From: Frankiaceae bacterium
Lineage (GTDB): Bacteria > Actinomycetota > Actinomycetes > JAFAQI01
Reading direction: 5' to 3'
DNA: 33,923 nt
Assembly: GCA_019239875.1 (NCBI GenBank)
Contig: JAFAZI010000055.1
Coordinates: forward strand, 1 to 33,923
The translations under genes were made by a program, and so were the position numbers. The notes under the pieces were generated by a model, which saw only the letters and a list, made by a program, of their open reading frames with translations, had not been told where the DNA came from and ran no database searches. Of the stretch, positions 23,393 to 31,783 are shown in pieces. Numbering within the stretch: the first letter of the stretch is position 1; each line of letters opens with the position of its first letter.

Positions 23393-24325
23393 GAGCGGCG
23401 GAAAACCCGCGCCGGTTCAAGTTGGCTTTGCAGGTCCGTGATCGACTCGGCAGGGGGCTGCTTGGTGAGCCAGCGTTTGAGGGTGCGATGCGACCGTTCC
23501 CCTTTCCCGCACGTCTCGGGGTGATAGTTGCCGGAGCTGATCGGGTCGACGCCAAGCACGGTGAGGTTGCGAGTGAAGTCAACTTCCCAGCCCCGGCGGC
23601 GCGCGTTGAACGACGTGCCGTTGTCGGTGAGCACCCGGGCCGGCAGTCCGTAGGTGTTGATGGCGTTGAGGAAACACGTCCAGACCGCTTCGCCGGTCTC
23701 GCCCCGTGCCGCGTAGTGCCCGAGGGACCGGCGGGTGTGATCGTCGATCACGCTGATGATCACGACCTTTGAACGTCAGCGAGTTTCCACTCGGTGCCGT
23801 CCATCTGCCAGCAGCTGTTCCTGGCCGGGAACTCGAACCGCTTGATCGCTGACCGCGGCCGCTTCTGGGGCTGATCGGTGATCAGCCCACGACGGCGCAG
23901 GATCGAGTTGATGGTCGAGATCGCCGGCGGCGCGACCCCCTGACGCTGGAGTCGGTAGGCGATCGACCGGGCGCCGTTGTCCCAGCCCTCATCATCGAGT
24001 TCCTTCCGGGCCCGCACGATCGCGTCCTCGACCTCGACCGGCGTCTGGTTCGGTGATCGGTGCGGGCGACGCGACCTCGGCAACAAGCCGGTCGGACCCT
24101 CAGCCTCGAATCGCTTCTTTGCCTCGTAATAAGTGTCCCGTCCGATCCCCAGCTCGCGACACACCCGGCTCACCGACCCACGAGGCAACGGTGAACCCAG
24201 CACCAACGCCAACTTCACGTCCACGCCGACCGCTTTCCGACCCATGCCCAAGCGTGAACATGAGACCGCTCAACTGTCGGCGATGTCTCCGGACATCAAC
24301 GTCGGCAATCTGACAAGACTGCACA

Positions 24326-24355
24326 GTCGCTATAGCCGCGTGACGTTCGGACAAC
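24326..24355. repeat. 46-bp palindrome, copy B, right part (includes right target duplication)
   Basis: Bases 24326-24339 repeat the left target duplication, and 24340-24355 complete the palindrome, ending TCGGACAAC. The next three bases (24356-24358) are the stop codon of the fadD17-like gene. Before insertion, the whole palindrome therefore directly followed that gene's stop. Confidence 0.8.
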
Positions 24356-26026
24356 TCAAGAAGGAAGCAGGTCGGTGCGGCCGTGCCGGCCGAATGCCGC
24401 TCGAAGCTCGGCGCGGGCGTCCCGCGTGAGGACCTCGTAGCTGATGTCGCTGCCGGTGCGCTCGAACACCTCGCCGTCGACATCCCACTGCGCACGCCGA
24501 AGCGGCGCCTTGTCCACCTTGTTGGTTGCCGTCAGCGGCATCGCGGCGACGATGCGGACGAATCGTGGCGCCCACTTGGTGCCGAGGTCGGCCTGCTGCT
24601 TGAGGAAGGCGGCGAAGCCGGCCGGATCGAACGTGGCTCCGGCGCGGAGCTCGAGGGCGGCCATCACCTGATCGCCGGTTCGTGGATCCGGTACGGCGTA
24701 CACCGCGGCCATGACCACGTCGGGGTGGCGGGAGATGACGGCTTCCACCGGCGCGGCCGCGAAGTTCTCCGAATCGACCCGCAACCAGTCGAGGCTCCGG
24801 CCGGCGAAGTAGAAGTACCCGGCGTCGTCCCGGTAGGCGAGGTCGCCGGTCCAGTACCAGCCGTCACGGATTCGCTCGGTGGTGGCCGCCTCGTTTCGGT
24901 AGTAGCCCTCGAAGCCGACCGCTCCGCCGCGGTCGACGATCTCACCGATCGCCTCGTCGCCGTTGACGAGCCCGCCGGCGGCGCCGAACACCGCGCGTGG
25001 ACACTCGGTGGAGGTCGAGGCATCGACCACGGCGACGTCGGAACCGGGTCGCGGCTGCGGCATCCCGATCGAGTTCGGCGGCGCTCCCGGTGGTCGGTAG
25101 GTCGCGATGACGCCTTCGCTCGAGCCATAGGTCTCGAGCAGGTCGCAGCCGAAGCGGTCGGTGAACTCTGCGCGGTCCCGCATCGACGCCTCGGTGCCGA
25201 AGCCGAGGCGCAGCGAGTTCTCGTGGTCGTCTGGCCGGCGAGGGGTCGCGAGGACATACGCGAGCGACCGGCCGACATAGTTGAAGTACGTCGCGTCGTA
25301 CCTGCGCACGTCGGTGAGAAACTGCGATGCCGAGAAGCGCCGCCGTAGCGCAACCGGCGCAGCAAGGGCGAGGGCGGGAGCCAGGTTGGCCATGATCGCG
25401 TTGCCGTGGAACAGCGGCATCGCCTGATACAGCACATCGTCCGGGCGGATTCCGAGGCTCTGCACGGCACCGGTTGAAGTACGCGCGAGGCGCCCCGTCG
25501 TACAGATCACCGCCTTCGGTGCGCCCGTGGAGCCGGAGGTGAACAGCAGCAGCAGCCGGTCGGCCGGATCGGCGGCTAGGTATGTCGGCTCCGCCTGGCG
25601 GACTCGATCGGCAAAGTCGCTCGAGTCGACGAGGAGCGTGCGATCGGATGCGTGGCTGAGATCGAGACCGGCGATCAGGCCATGCCGCTCGCGGTCTGTG
25701 ACGATGACGTCGCAGTCCGTGTGTCGGATGTCCTGGGCGAGCGCCTCGCCGCGTCGAGTGGGGTTGATGCCGACGATGGTCGTGCGAGCCAGTGCGGCGC
25801 CGTAGATCCAGGCCACGTACTCGGGAGTGTTCTCGAGCAGCACGCCGACATGACGCGGCCCGTCGAACGACATCTCGCTCATGACAGCCGCGCGGCGACC
25901 GGCATGCGCGATCAGCTCCCGCCAGGTCCACGCCAGGTCCTCGGCGAGCAGCGCGACGCGGTCGTCGTCTGCGCGACGGAGCAGCAACTCGGCGAACGTC
26001 GCCGCCGGCTCGATCACGTCAGGCAT
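24356..26026 (-). CDS. fadD17: FadD17-like steroid-24-oyl-CoA synthetase
   Basis: The protein has 556 residues from ATG 26026 (MPDVIEPAATF). The ANL P-loop is LFTSGSTGAPKAVI. Other marks are MPLFHGNAIMANLAPAL, ALRRRFSASQFLTDVRRYDATYFNYVG, TYGSSEGVI, GWYWTGDLAYRDDAGYFYFAGR and the C-terminal Lys in NKVDK. The ALRRxFSASQFL and YxNYVGxxLxYVLATP blocks are shared with FadD17 (Rv3506). In M. tuberculosis, FadD17 activates C24 steroid side-chain acids. An extended frame reaches further upstream but crosses the divergent WS/DGAT start, so it is rejected. No strong ribosome-binding site is seen. It is divergent from the WS/DGAT gene, with an ATCTGAC palindrome between them. Confidence 0.87.
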   Translation of the reverse strand: MPDVIEPAATFAELLLRRADDDRVALLAEDLAWTWRELIAHAGRRAAVMSEMSFDGPRHVGVLLENTPEYVAWIYGAALARTTIVGINPTRRGEALAQDIRHTDCDVIVTDRERHGLIAGLDLSHASDRTLLVDSSDFADRVRQAEPTYLAADPADRLLLLFTSGSTGAPKAVICTTGRLARTSTGAVQSLGIRPDDVLYQAMPLFHGNAIMANLAPALALAAPVALRRRFSASQFLTDVRRYDATYFNYVGRSLAYVLATPRRPDDHENSLRLGFGTEASMRDRAEFTDRFGCDLLETYGSSEGVIATYRPPGAPPNSIGMPQPRPGSDVAVVDASTSTECPRAVFGAAGGLVNGDEAIGEIVDRGGAVGFEGYYRNEAATTERIRDGWYWTGDLAYRDDAGYFYFAGRSLDWLRVDSENFAAAPVEAVISRHPDVVMAAVYAVPDPRTGDQVMAALELRAGATFDPAGFAAFLKQQADLGTKWAPRFVRIVAAMPLTATNKVDKAPLRRAQWDVDGEVFERTGSDISYEVLTRDARAELRAAFGRHGRTDLLPS

Positions 26027-26054
26027 CACCGCGAAGGACGCTAGCGGGTTCGGG

Positions 26055-26073
26055 ATCTGACGGGGAGTCAGAT
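26055..26073. promoter_or_regulatory. Palindromic operator candidate ATCTGAC-N5-GTCAGAT (site 2)
   Basis: A perfect 7-bp inverted repeat with a GGGGA spacer sits in the 66-bp gap between the divergent fadD17-like and WS/DGAT genes. It is 29 bp and 20 bp from their starts. The arms and spacing are identical to site 1 at 1213-1231. In such a small gap a bound protein would cover both promoters. Confidence 0.65.
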
Positions 26074-26092
26074 TCCGTTTAGGCTGCTTGCC

Positions 26093-27559
26093 ATGCAGCG
26101 ACTTGGTGGCTTGGACTCGGCCTTCCTGATCTTCGAGAACTCCACGATGCACATGCATGTGGGTGGATTGATGCTCGTCGATCCGTCGACTGCGGACAAG
26201 CCGTACTCGTTCGAGGATTATCGCGCCTACATCGAGAAGCGGCTGCCGCGCGTGCCGGGGTTCCGGCGCAAGCTCGCCACCGTTCCGCTGAACCTGGCAC
26301 GCCCGATGTGGGTCGAGGATCCCGACTTCGACCTCGACTTCCACCTGCACCGTACGACGGTGTCATCGCCCGGCGGCGACAAGGAGACGGCGGACGTCTG
26401 CGCCGACATTCTGAGTCGGCCGATGGACCGTGCCCACCCGCTGTGGGAGATGTGGATCGTCGAAGGCCGAGCCGACGGGCTGATCGGCGTGGTCAGCAAG
26501 GTTCACCACTCGACGATCGACGGCGTCACCGGCGCGAACATGATGGCCGAGCTGTTCGACCTCGAGCCGAACCCGCCGGAGAAGGAGCCGGTGCTCGACA
26601 ACTGGGAGCCGGAACGCAAGCCGAGCGACGTCGAGCTCGTCGGCCGCGCTTTGTTGGAGAAGGTGAAGCAACCGGTCAGCATCGCCAGGCTCGTGCCGGG
26701 GACGGTCGCAAGCATCGGCAAGATTCTGAACCGCCGGGTGGTGCAGGGCGAGGCCGGCATGCCGGCGCCGATGCGTGCACCTCGGACGTCTTTCAACGCC
26801 ACGATCACGGCCCACCGCACGGTTGCGTACACGCACGTGACGCTCGCGGACGTCAAGACGATCAAGAACGCCTTCGGCGTCAAGGTCAACGACGTCGTGA
26901 TGGCGATCTGTTCCGGGGCGCTGCGCAAATATCTCGAGGATCGTGACGAGCTTCCCGACCGCTCGCTGATCTCGGCGATCCCGGTGTCGGTGCACGACAG
27001 CGGCGAAGAGATCGAGGGTACGACGAAGGTCTCGATCATGTTCTCGTCACTTGCCACGGACGTTGACGATCCGGGGGAGCGGCTGCGGGCGATCGCCGAG
27101 ACCAACGATGGCGCCAAGCAGGACCACGAGTTCGTCGGGGCGAGCATGTTGCAGGACTGGGCCGAGCACGCGGCGCCGAACACGTTTTCGCTCGCGGCGC
27201 GGATGTATTCGAGCCTGCGGCTCGCGGACCGCCATCCCGTCGTACACAACCTGGTGATCTCGAATGTCCCGGGCCCACCGATCCCGCTCTACTTCAACGG
27301 CGCCAAGCTGAAGATCCTGCACCCGCTCGGACCGGTGATGGACGGCGCGGGACTGAACATCACCGTGCTGTCCAACATGGACACCATCGGGTTCGGGTTC
27401 ATCGCGTGCAAGGAGCTCGTCCCCGATCTATGGGACCTGGCCGACGCGATTCCGGGCGCCATCGCCGAGTTGGTGACGGCCGCAGAGAACGTCGAGGTCA
27501 AGAAGGCCGGGGGCAAGAAGCCGGCTGCCAAGAAGGTGGCGGCGGCCGACGCGAGCTAG
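26093..27559 (+). CDS. WS/DGAT-type wax ester synthase / diacylglycerol acyltransferase
   Basis: The protein has 488 residues. The catalytic motif is HHSTIDG (His138, His139, Asp143). Other marks are PLWEMWIVEG before it, NDVVMAICSGALRKYL, and the ending block NLVISNVPGPPIPLYFNGAKL...PLGPVMDGAGLNITVLS. These match the mycobacterial Tgs/WS-DGAT family, which makes triacylglycerol or wax esters from acyl-CoA. The last 25 residues form a Lys/Ala-rich tail (KKAGGKKPAAKK), unusual for the family core. The start ATG 26093 has only weak ribosome-binding support. The stop codon TAG shares CTAG with the opposing hydrolase. Storing CoA-activated lipid made during sterol breakdown is a plausible but inferred role. 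Confidence 0.9.
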   Translation: MQRLGGLDSAFLIFENSTMHMHVGGLMLVDPSTADKPYSFEDYRAYIEKRLPRVPGFRRKLATVPLNLARPMWVEDPDFDLDFHLHRTTVSSPGGDKETADVCADILSRPMDRAHPLWEMWIVEGRADGLIGVVSKVHHSTIDGVTGANMMAELFDLEPNPPEKEPVLDNWEPERKPSDVELVGRALLEKVKQPVSIARLVPGTVASIGKILNRRVVQGEAGMPAPMRAPRTSFNATITAHRTVAYTHVTLADVKTIKNAFGVKVNDVVMAICSGALRKYLEDRDELPDRSLISAIPVSVHDSGEEIEGTTKVSIMFSSLATDVDDPGERLRAIAETNDGAKQDHEFVGASMLQDWAEHAAPNTFSLAARMYSSLRLADRHPVVHNLVISNVPGPPIPLYFNGAKLKILHPLGPVMDGAGLNITVLSNMDTIGFGFIACKELVPDLWDLADAIPGAIAELVTAAENVEVKKAGGKKPAAKKVAAADAS

Positions 27560-28488
27560 CTGGCTTTCTTGACCTGGCGGCGCTTGTCGACTCGGCGGGT
27601 CACGGACTGGCAGGCCTCGACGAGGGTCGGCACGAAGTCGTTGGCACCGAGCACCAGCGCCACGTGATTGCCCTCCACCGTGTAGGTCACCGCGCCCGGG
27701 ATCGCCGCCGCGAGGCTGCACTGCCGCCGCGTCGGGATGAAGCGGTCCCGGGTCGTCACGATCACGCTGGTCGGTACGTCCACGCGCCGGATCCAGGCTG
27801 AGGACTCGAACTTGCCGATCTCGTTGATCGCGGCGAGGAGCGCCCACATGCTGGTCGACCGGAACTCAGCGAACGCCCACGGCCCGACCCGCGACGGGTC
27901 GGCGGTCAAGGCGGCCGGCGTGTCCGCAAGCCGTGAGGATATCTGCTCCATGCCGGCGGCGGCCCGGAGGCCCCACCGGCGCATCATGCCCCTGGTGAGC
28001 AGGAACCAAAGGCGCTCCGTCGGCTTGCCGCGGAAGTTGCGCGCGGTGGCGGCCAGCACCAGACCCTCGACGCGCGTCCGGTGCCGACGCCACACGAGCT
28101 GGGCGACCGCGCCGCCGAGTGAGTAGCCGACAACGGTGAACTGCTCGATGCCGAGCGCGTCAGCGACCGCCGCTACGTCGTCGGCACAGTCCTCGAGGGA
28201 GAAGGAGTCGGACTTGATGCCGCGGCCGTGCCACCGCTGATCGAAGGTGATCACGCGGTAGTGCTTCGCCAGCTCATGCATCGACGGATACCAGGACAGC
28301 GCAGCGGTCGTCGCGAGCGCGTGCAGCAGGATCACCGTCGGCGCCCCCGGGGGTCCCGGGATGTCGATCACGCATGTGCGGCCTCGACCCGGAAGGTCGA
28401 GCGGGACTCCTGGAGCGAGATCAACGGGTTGGGCCGCCTTTGCGAATCGGCCCAGAGCCCCCATCACCGCCGGCGAAATGGTTGCCAT
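27556..28488 (-). CDS. Alpha/beta-hydrolase
   Basis: The protein has 310 residues from ATG 28488; an in-frame TTG 9 nt upstream is possible. The triad is Ser123 in GYSLGG, Asp248 in TTRDRFIP and His275 in EGNHVAL. The oxyanion segment is LLHALATT, followed by FDQRWHGRG. This is the general alpha/beta-hydrolase fold-1 type (esterase, C-C hydrolase or epoxide-hydrolase-like). It is too general to name a substrate. The C-terminus is strongly basic (TRRVDKRRQVKKAS). A degenerate ATCTGAC-type palindrome lies 17 bp upstream of the start, and the stop codon overlaps the WS/DGAT stop by 4 nt. Confidence 0.87.
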   Translation of the reverse strand: MATISPAVMGALGRFAKAAQPVDLAPGVPLDLPGRGRTCVIDIPGPPGAPTVILLHALATTAALSWYPSMHELAKHYRVITFDQRWHGRGIKSDSFSLEDCADDVAAVADALGIEQFTVVGYSLGGAVAQLVWRRHRTRVEGLVLAATARNFRGKPTERLWFLLTRGMMRRWGLRAAAGMEQISSRLADTPAALTADPSRVGPWAFAEFRSTSMWALLAAINEIGKFESSAWIRRVDVPTSVIVTTRDRFIPTRRQCSLAAAIPGAVTYTVEGNHVALVLGANDFVPTLVEACQSVTRRVDKRRQVKKAS

Positions 28489-28504
28489 TGTTGGCAAACC
28501 TACC

Positions 28505-28519
28505 CTGACGGGTCGTCAG
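28505..28519. promoter_or_regulatory. Palindromic operator candidate CTGAC-N5-GTCAG (site 3)
   Basis: CTGAC-GGGTC-GTCAG has 5-bp arms and the same 5-nt spacer as sites 1 and 2. The outer positions diverge (CC before the left arm, AA after the right). It lies 17 bp upstream of the alpha/beta-hydrolase start, in its promoter region, and 146 bp before fadE34. Confidence 0.5.
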
Positions 28520-28640
28520 AAATCGTGATTGGGGTCACGGATCCGGTTCGGCTCAGCCGACCGCCGCGTCCTGCGGGATCTGGTCGGCGGCGATGTGGGG
28601 GGACTCACACCAGGCTGACGAGCCCGGTCTGGCGCAAAAC

Positions 28641-28654
28641 TGGAACACGTTCTA
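28641..28654. promoter_or_regulatory. KstR operator upstream of fadE34
   Basis: The sequence TGGAACACGTTCTA fits TnnAACnnGTTnnA at every fixed position. It ends 10 bp before the fadE34 start. Its last two bases are the first two of a TAATAT -10 box, so repressor binding would block RNA polymerase. Confidence 0.85.
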
Positions 28655-28658
28655 ATAT
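28653..28658 (+). promoter_or_regulatory. Probable -10 box of fadE34 (leaderless)
   Basis: TAATAT lies 6 bases before the GTG start at 28665, the normal distance from a -10 box to the transcription start. No ribosome-binding site precedes the GTG. This points to an mRNA beginning at or next to the start codon. No strong -35 box is seen. Confidence 0.5.
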
Positions 28659-28664
28659 GTCTAA

Positions 28665-30773
28665 GTGGTGCGTCCCTCCGCGCTGGCCGTCTCCGACGAG
28701 CAACGTGCGCTTGCTGATGCTGTCCGAGGCTTTGCCGATCACGCAAAGCTGCGCGCCGCCGGCCGATCCGCCGCCGAGAATCCGGCTGACGAGCTGCCGG
28801 CATCCTGGTCCGCTCTCGCCGCGCAGGAGCTCCTCGCCCTCCCCTGGGACGCCGGGGTGGTGGAGACCTGCATCGCGATCGAGGTCCTCGGTCACGACGT
28901 CACCCCCGGTCCGATCGTTCCGACGTACCTCGCCGCGCTTCTGATCAAGAAGTACGGCGCGCCAGAGCTGTCCGCTGCAATCGAGGCGAGTGCTCGCGAC
29001 GGGAGCTTCGCCGCAGCTGTCTCGATCAACGGTCAGCTGCTCGGGGGAGCCGCCGTCAGCACGGTCGTGCTTCCGATCGACGGTCAGTGGTACGCCGTGG
29101 ATGCGGCGGCACTCGGCCTGACCTCGACCATCGGCATCGACGGCACCCGCCGGACCGCCTCGGCGGCAACCCCGTCGACCGCGGACCCGACGCGCCTGCT
29201 GGCCGGCCTCACGGACGCCGAGGTGCTGGAGACCGCGGCCGTTCTCCTCGCGGCCGAGTCCACCGGCGTGGCCGCGTGGTGCGGGCAGACCGCCATCGAC
29301 TACGCGAAGGTCCGTGAGCAGTTCGGGCAGCCCATCGGTGGCTTTCAGGCGGTCAAGCACCGCTGCGCCGACATGCTCTGCGACCTCGAGCTCGCCCGGG
29401 CCGCCGCGTGGGATGCGGCCAACGCCCTCGACGACCCGGACACCGACGCGGACTCCCGCAAGCTGGCGGTGACGGTCGCAGCGGCAATCGCGCCGCAGGC
29501 GGCAGTGACGGTCGCGAAGAGCATGATCCAAGTCCTGGGGGGGATCGGGTTCACCTGGGAGCACGACGCACATTTCGCGCTGAAGCGAGCGATGGCGACC
29601 CGGCAGGTGCTGGGCGGAACAACACCCTGGCACCTTGCTGCGGCCGCCATGGCAAAGGCGGGCGTCCGGCGTCACCGGACGCTCGAGCTCGGCCCGGAAG
29701 CCGAGCCGATGCGCGACGCCGTCCGGACGTTCATCAAGACGCTCGACGGTCTGGATGACAAGGCGCGTCGCGTCGCCATCGCCGACGCCGGCTATCTCGT
29801 GCCGCACTGGCCCGCGCCGTACGGCCGGGACGCTGGTCCCGTCGAGCAGCTCGTGATCGACGAGGAGTTCGCGGCAGCCGGCATCGCACGCCCCGACCTC
29901 GTCATCGGCAACTGGGCCCTGCCGACGATCCTGGGTCACGGCAACGATGCGCAGCGAGCGAAGTTCGCGCCCCCGACGTTGCACGGCGACATCTCCTGGT
30001 GCCAGATGTTCTCCGAACCCGGGGCCGGATCCGATCTTGCGTCATTGCAGACGAAGGCCACCAAGGTCGAGGGCGGCTGGTCGATCTCGGGGCAGAAGGT
30101 CTGGACCTCCAACGCTCACCGCGCCGACTGGGCGATCTGCCTGGCCCGCACGTCGACCGGGCCGAAGCGACACCACGGCATCACGTACTTCCTGGTCGAC
30201 ATGACGACGCCGGGCATCGACGTCCGGCCGCTGCGCGAGCTCACCGGTCAGGCGTTGTTCAACGAGATCTTCCTCAACGACGTCTTCGTTCCTGACGAGA
30301 TGGTCGTCGGCGAGGTGGACGACGGCTGGAAGCTTGCCCGCACGACTCTCGCCAACGAGCGCGTGGCGATGAGCAGCGGGTCCGCCTTCCCGTCCGGCGT
30401 CGAGGAGGTCCTCGCCGCACTGACCCAGAGCGAGTTCGCCGACGACGAGGTGGCGCTCGCCAGGCTCGGCGAGCTGGCCTGCATCGCGCAGGCCGATGCC
30501 TCGCTCGGGGTGCGCGCAACCCTCGCGCGTGTCTCCGGCACCGATCCGGGCTCTGCCTCGAGCGTCCGCAAGCTGGTCGGCATGCACCTTCGACAGGACG
30601 CCGCCGAGTTCGCGGTCGAGCTGCTTGGCCCGGGCGGGATCGGTGTCGCCGACGACCTGGCGGCGGCGGCGGTGCACCGCTTTCTGCAAACTCGCTCGCT
30701 GACCATTGCGGGCGGCACGAGTGAAGTCCTTCACAACGTGATCGGTGAACGGATTCTGGGGCTGCCTCGATGA
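28665..30773 (+). CDS. fadE34: FadE34-like fused acyl-CoA dehydrogenase (ChsE3)
   Basis: The protein has 702 residues and contains two acyl-CoA dehydrogenase units in one chain. The first, about 1-330, has REQFGQPIGGFQAVKHRCADML and QVLGGIGFTWEHDAHF. The second, about 345-702, has QMFSEPGAGSDLASL, SISGQKVWTSNA, LANERVAMSSG (candidate catalytic Glu) and TIAGGTSEVLHNVI. This architecture and length match FadE34 (Rv3573c), which dehydrogenates C24 steroid CoA esters and functionally replaces the two-gene type of enzyme. In M. tuberculosis it lies beside kstR; here it is about 11 kb away. A KstR box and a TAATAT -10 box just precede the GTG start (28665), suggesting a leaderless mRNA. The stop overlaps the next gene by ATGA. 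Confidence 0.92.
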   Translation: MVRPSALAVSDEQRALADAVRGFADHAKLRAAGRSAAENPADELPASWSALAAQELLALPWDAGVVETCIAIEVLGHDVTPGPIVPTYLAALLIKKYGAPELSAAIEASARDGSFAAAVSINGQLLGGAAVSTVVLPIDGQWYAVDAAALGLTSTIGIDGTRRTASAATPSTADPTRLLAGLTDAEVLETAAVLLAAESTGVAAWCGQTAIDYAKVREQFGQPIGGFQAVKHRCADMLCDLELARAAAWDAANALDDPDTDADSRKLAVTVAAAIAPQAAVTVAKSMIQVLGGIGFTWEHDAHFALKRAMATRQVLGGTTPWHLAAAAMAKAGVRRHRTLELGPEAEPMRDAVRTFIKTLDGLDDKARRVAIADAGYLVPHWPAPYGRDAGPVEQLVIDEEFAAAGIARPDLVIGNWALPTILGHGNDAQRAKFAPPTLHGDISWCQMFSEPGAGSDLASLQTKATKVEGGWSISGQKVWTSNAHRADWAICLARTSTGPKRHHGITYFLVDMTTPGIDVRPLRELTGQALFNEIFLNDVFVPDEMVVGEVDDGWKLARTTLANERVAMSSGSAFPSGVEEVLAALTQSEFADDEVALARLGELACIAQADASLGVRATLARVSGTDPGSASSVRKLVGMHLRQDAAEFAVELLGPGGIGVADDLAAAAVHRFLQTRSLTIAGGTSEVLHNVIGERILGLPR

Positions 30774-31783
30774 CACAGGACCTGAAGCTCGGCCTGATGC
30801 TCGGCTACTGGACGTCCGGGCCGGACGATGCGACCGACGCGGTGCTCGCCGCCGAAGACGTCGGGTTCGACTCGGTCTGGACCGCGGAGGCCTACGGCTC
30901 CGACGCGTTCACCACACTGTCCTGGTACGCCGCGCGCACGTCACGGATCAAGCTCGGCACCGGCATCGTGCAGATGTCGGCGCGGACGCCGGCTGCGACG
31001 GCCATGAGTGCCGCGACGCTGGACGGGCTATCTGGCGGCCGGCTGACTTTGGGGCTCGGCGTCTCCGGACCGCAGGTGGTCGAGGGCTGGTACGGCGTAC
31101 CGTTCCCCAAGCCACTCGCACGGACCCGCGACTACGTCGACATCGTGCGGCGGATCTGGACCCGCGAGGTCATCACCAGCGACAGCGAGCACTACCCGCT
31201 GCCGTATCCAGGCGGCACGGGGCTCGGCAAGCCGATCAAGCTGCTGATGCACCCGGTGCGGGACCGGATCCCGATCCTGCTCGGCGCCGAGGGTGAGAAG
31301 AACGTCGCGCTCGCAACCGAGATCGCCGATGGCTGGCTGCCGATCTTCTACCACGTCGAACGCGGCGAGGCGCTGTACTCCGAGGCGCTCGCCGGCGCGA
31401 AGCCCGACTTCCAGGTCTGCTGCCCCGTGACAGTGTCGATCAACGACGATGTGGCCGCCGCGATCGAGTACGTGAAGTGGACGCTCGCGTTCTACATCGG
31501 CGGCATGGGTGCCGCCAACATGAACTTCCATCTGAACGTCATCGGCCGGTTCGGGTTCGCGGAAGAAGCCGCCGTCGTACAGAAGCACTTCATCGACGGT
31601 GACCGTGAGGCCGCGATGCGCGCCGTTCCCGATGCCCTGGCCGACGGCATCGCGCTCTGCGGTCCGCTCGATCGGATCAAGGAGCGGATGGAGCTCTGGC
31701 GGGGGAGTCCGGTGACGTCGATGTTGATCGGCGGGGTTAAGAACCCGGAGCACCTCAAGGCCCTTGCGGACATGGTCTCCTGA
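30770..31783 (+). CDS. F420-dependent LLM oxidoreductase, Rv3520c-like
   Basis: The protein has 337 residues. Segments are LGLMLGYWTSGPDDATDAVLAAEDVGFDSVWTAEAYGSDAF, then GTGIVQMSARTPA, LTLGLGVSGPQVVEGWYG and PILLGAEGEKNVALA. The GVSGPQVVEGWYG and RTP blocks are those of the F420-dependent Rv3520c group. In M. tuberculosis that gene lies in the sterol side-chain region next to the DUF35-ltp4-ltp3 genes. Here it instead follows fadE34 with a 4-nt ATGA overlap, so it shares the KstR-controlled message. The substrate is unknown. A steroid CoA or ring intermediate is a fair guess. Confidence 0.87.
   Translation: MTQDLKLGLMLGYWTSGPDDATDAVLAAEDVGFDSVWTAEAYGSDAFTTLSWYAARTSRIKLGTGIVQMSARTPAATAMSAATLDGLSGGRLTLGLGVSGPQVVEGWYGVPFPKPLARTRDYVDIVRRIWTREVITSDSEHYPLPYPGGTGLGKPIKLLMHPVRDRIPILLGAEGEKNVALATEIADGWLPIFYHVERGEALYSEALAGAKPDFQVCCPVTVSINDDVAAAIEYVKWTLAFYIGGMGAANMNFHLNVIGRFGFAEEAAVVQKHFIDGDREAAMRAVPDALADGIALCGPLDRIKERMELWRGSPVTSMLIGGVKNPEHLKALADMVS

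Larger units (their letters stand above)
22062..23419 (+). mobile_element. IS3-family insertion sequence, complete, with 3-bp target duplication
   Basis: The terminal inverted repeats start TGAACCGGCGCGG at 22062 and, on the opposite strand, at 23419. They match over 22 of 25 bases, with a shared TCCGCCGC block. Flanking AGT triplets at 22059-22061 and 23420-23422 are the target duplication. The length is 1358 bp. The element carries a damaged orfA and an intact orfB in the usual overlapping arrangement. It lies inside the IS481 transposase and is thus the younger insertion. Confidence 0.92.
21692..24245 (-). pseudogene. IS481-family transposase, broken by a frameshift and an IS3 insertion
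   Basis: The gene starts at ATG 24245 with an HTH region (SVSRVCRELGIGRDTYYEAKKRF). The catalytic domain begins WQMDGTEWKLADV. The frame breaks near 23763, where GACGTTCAAAGG needs one extra G to read on into VVIISVIDDHTRRSL. It continues with VLTDNGTSFNARR and the block GERSHRTLKRWLTKQPP. At 23420 the IS3 element interrupts it. After 22061 the same frame resumes as LELFDRLYDDRPHQALDGLTP and ends at TGA 21692-21694 after a beta-rich tail. Removing the IS3 element and one AGT copy rejoins DLQSQ to LELFDR perfectly. The gene is therefore non-functional as it stands. Confidence 0.88.
21659..24325 (-). mobile_element. IS481-type insertion sequence, interrupted by an IS3-type element
   Basis: The element begins TGTTATGTCC and ends GACTGCACA, the TGT...ACA ends typical of IS481. 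It is flanked by a 14-bp target duplication (21645-21658 and 24326-24339). Without the inserted IS3 element (1358 bp plus 3-bp duplication) it would be about 1306 bp, the usual size. Subterminal inverted repeats are visible: ATGTCCGGGGACAT near 21663 and, on the other strand, ATGTCCGGAGACAT near 24283. The right copy lies about 28 bp further from the tip than the left one. The single transposase gene reads right to left and is broken twice. Confidence 0.85.

Noticed and set aside
28526-28536. GATTGGGGTCA shared with 8147-8157, both near KstR boxes
   Set aside because: An 11-mer shared once in 34 kb can be chance, and the distances to the boxes differ greatly.
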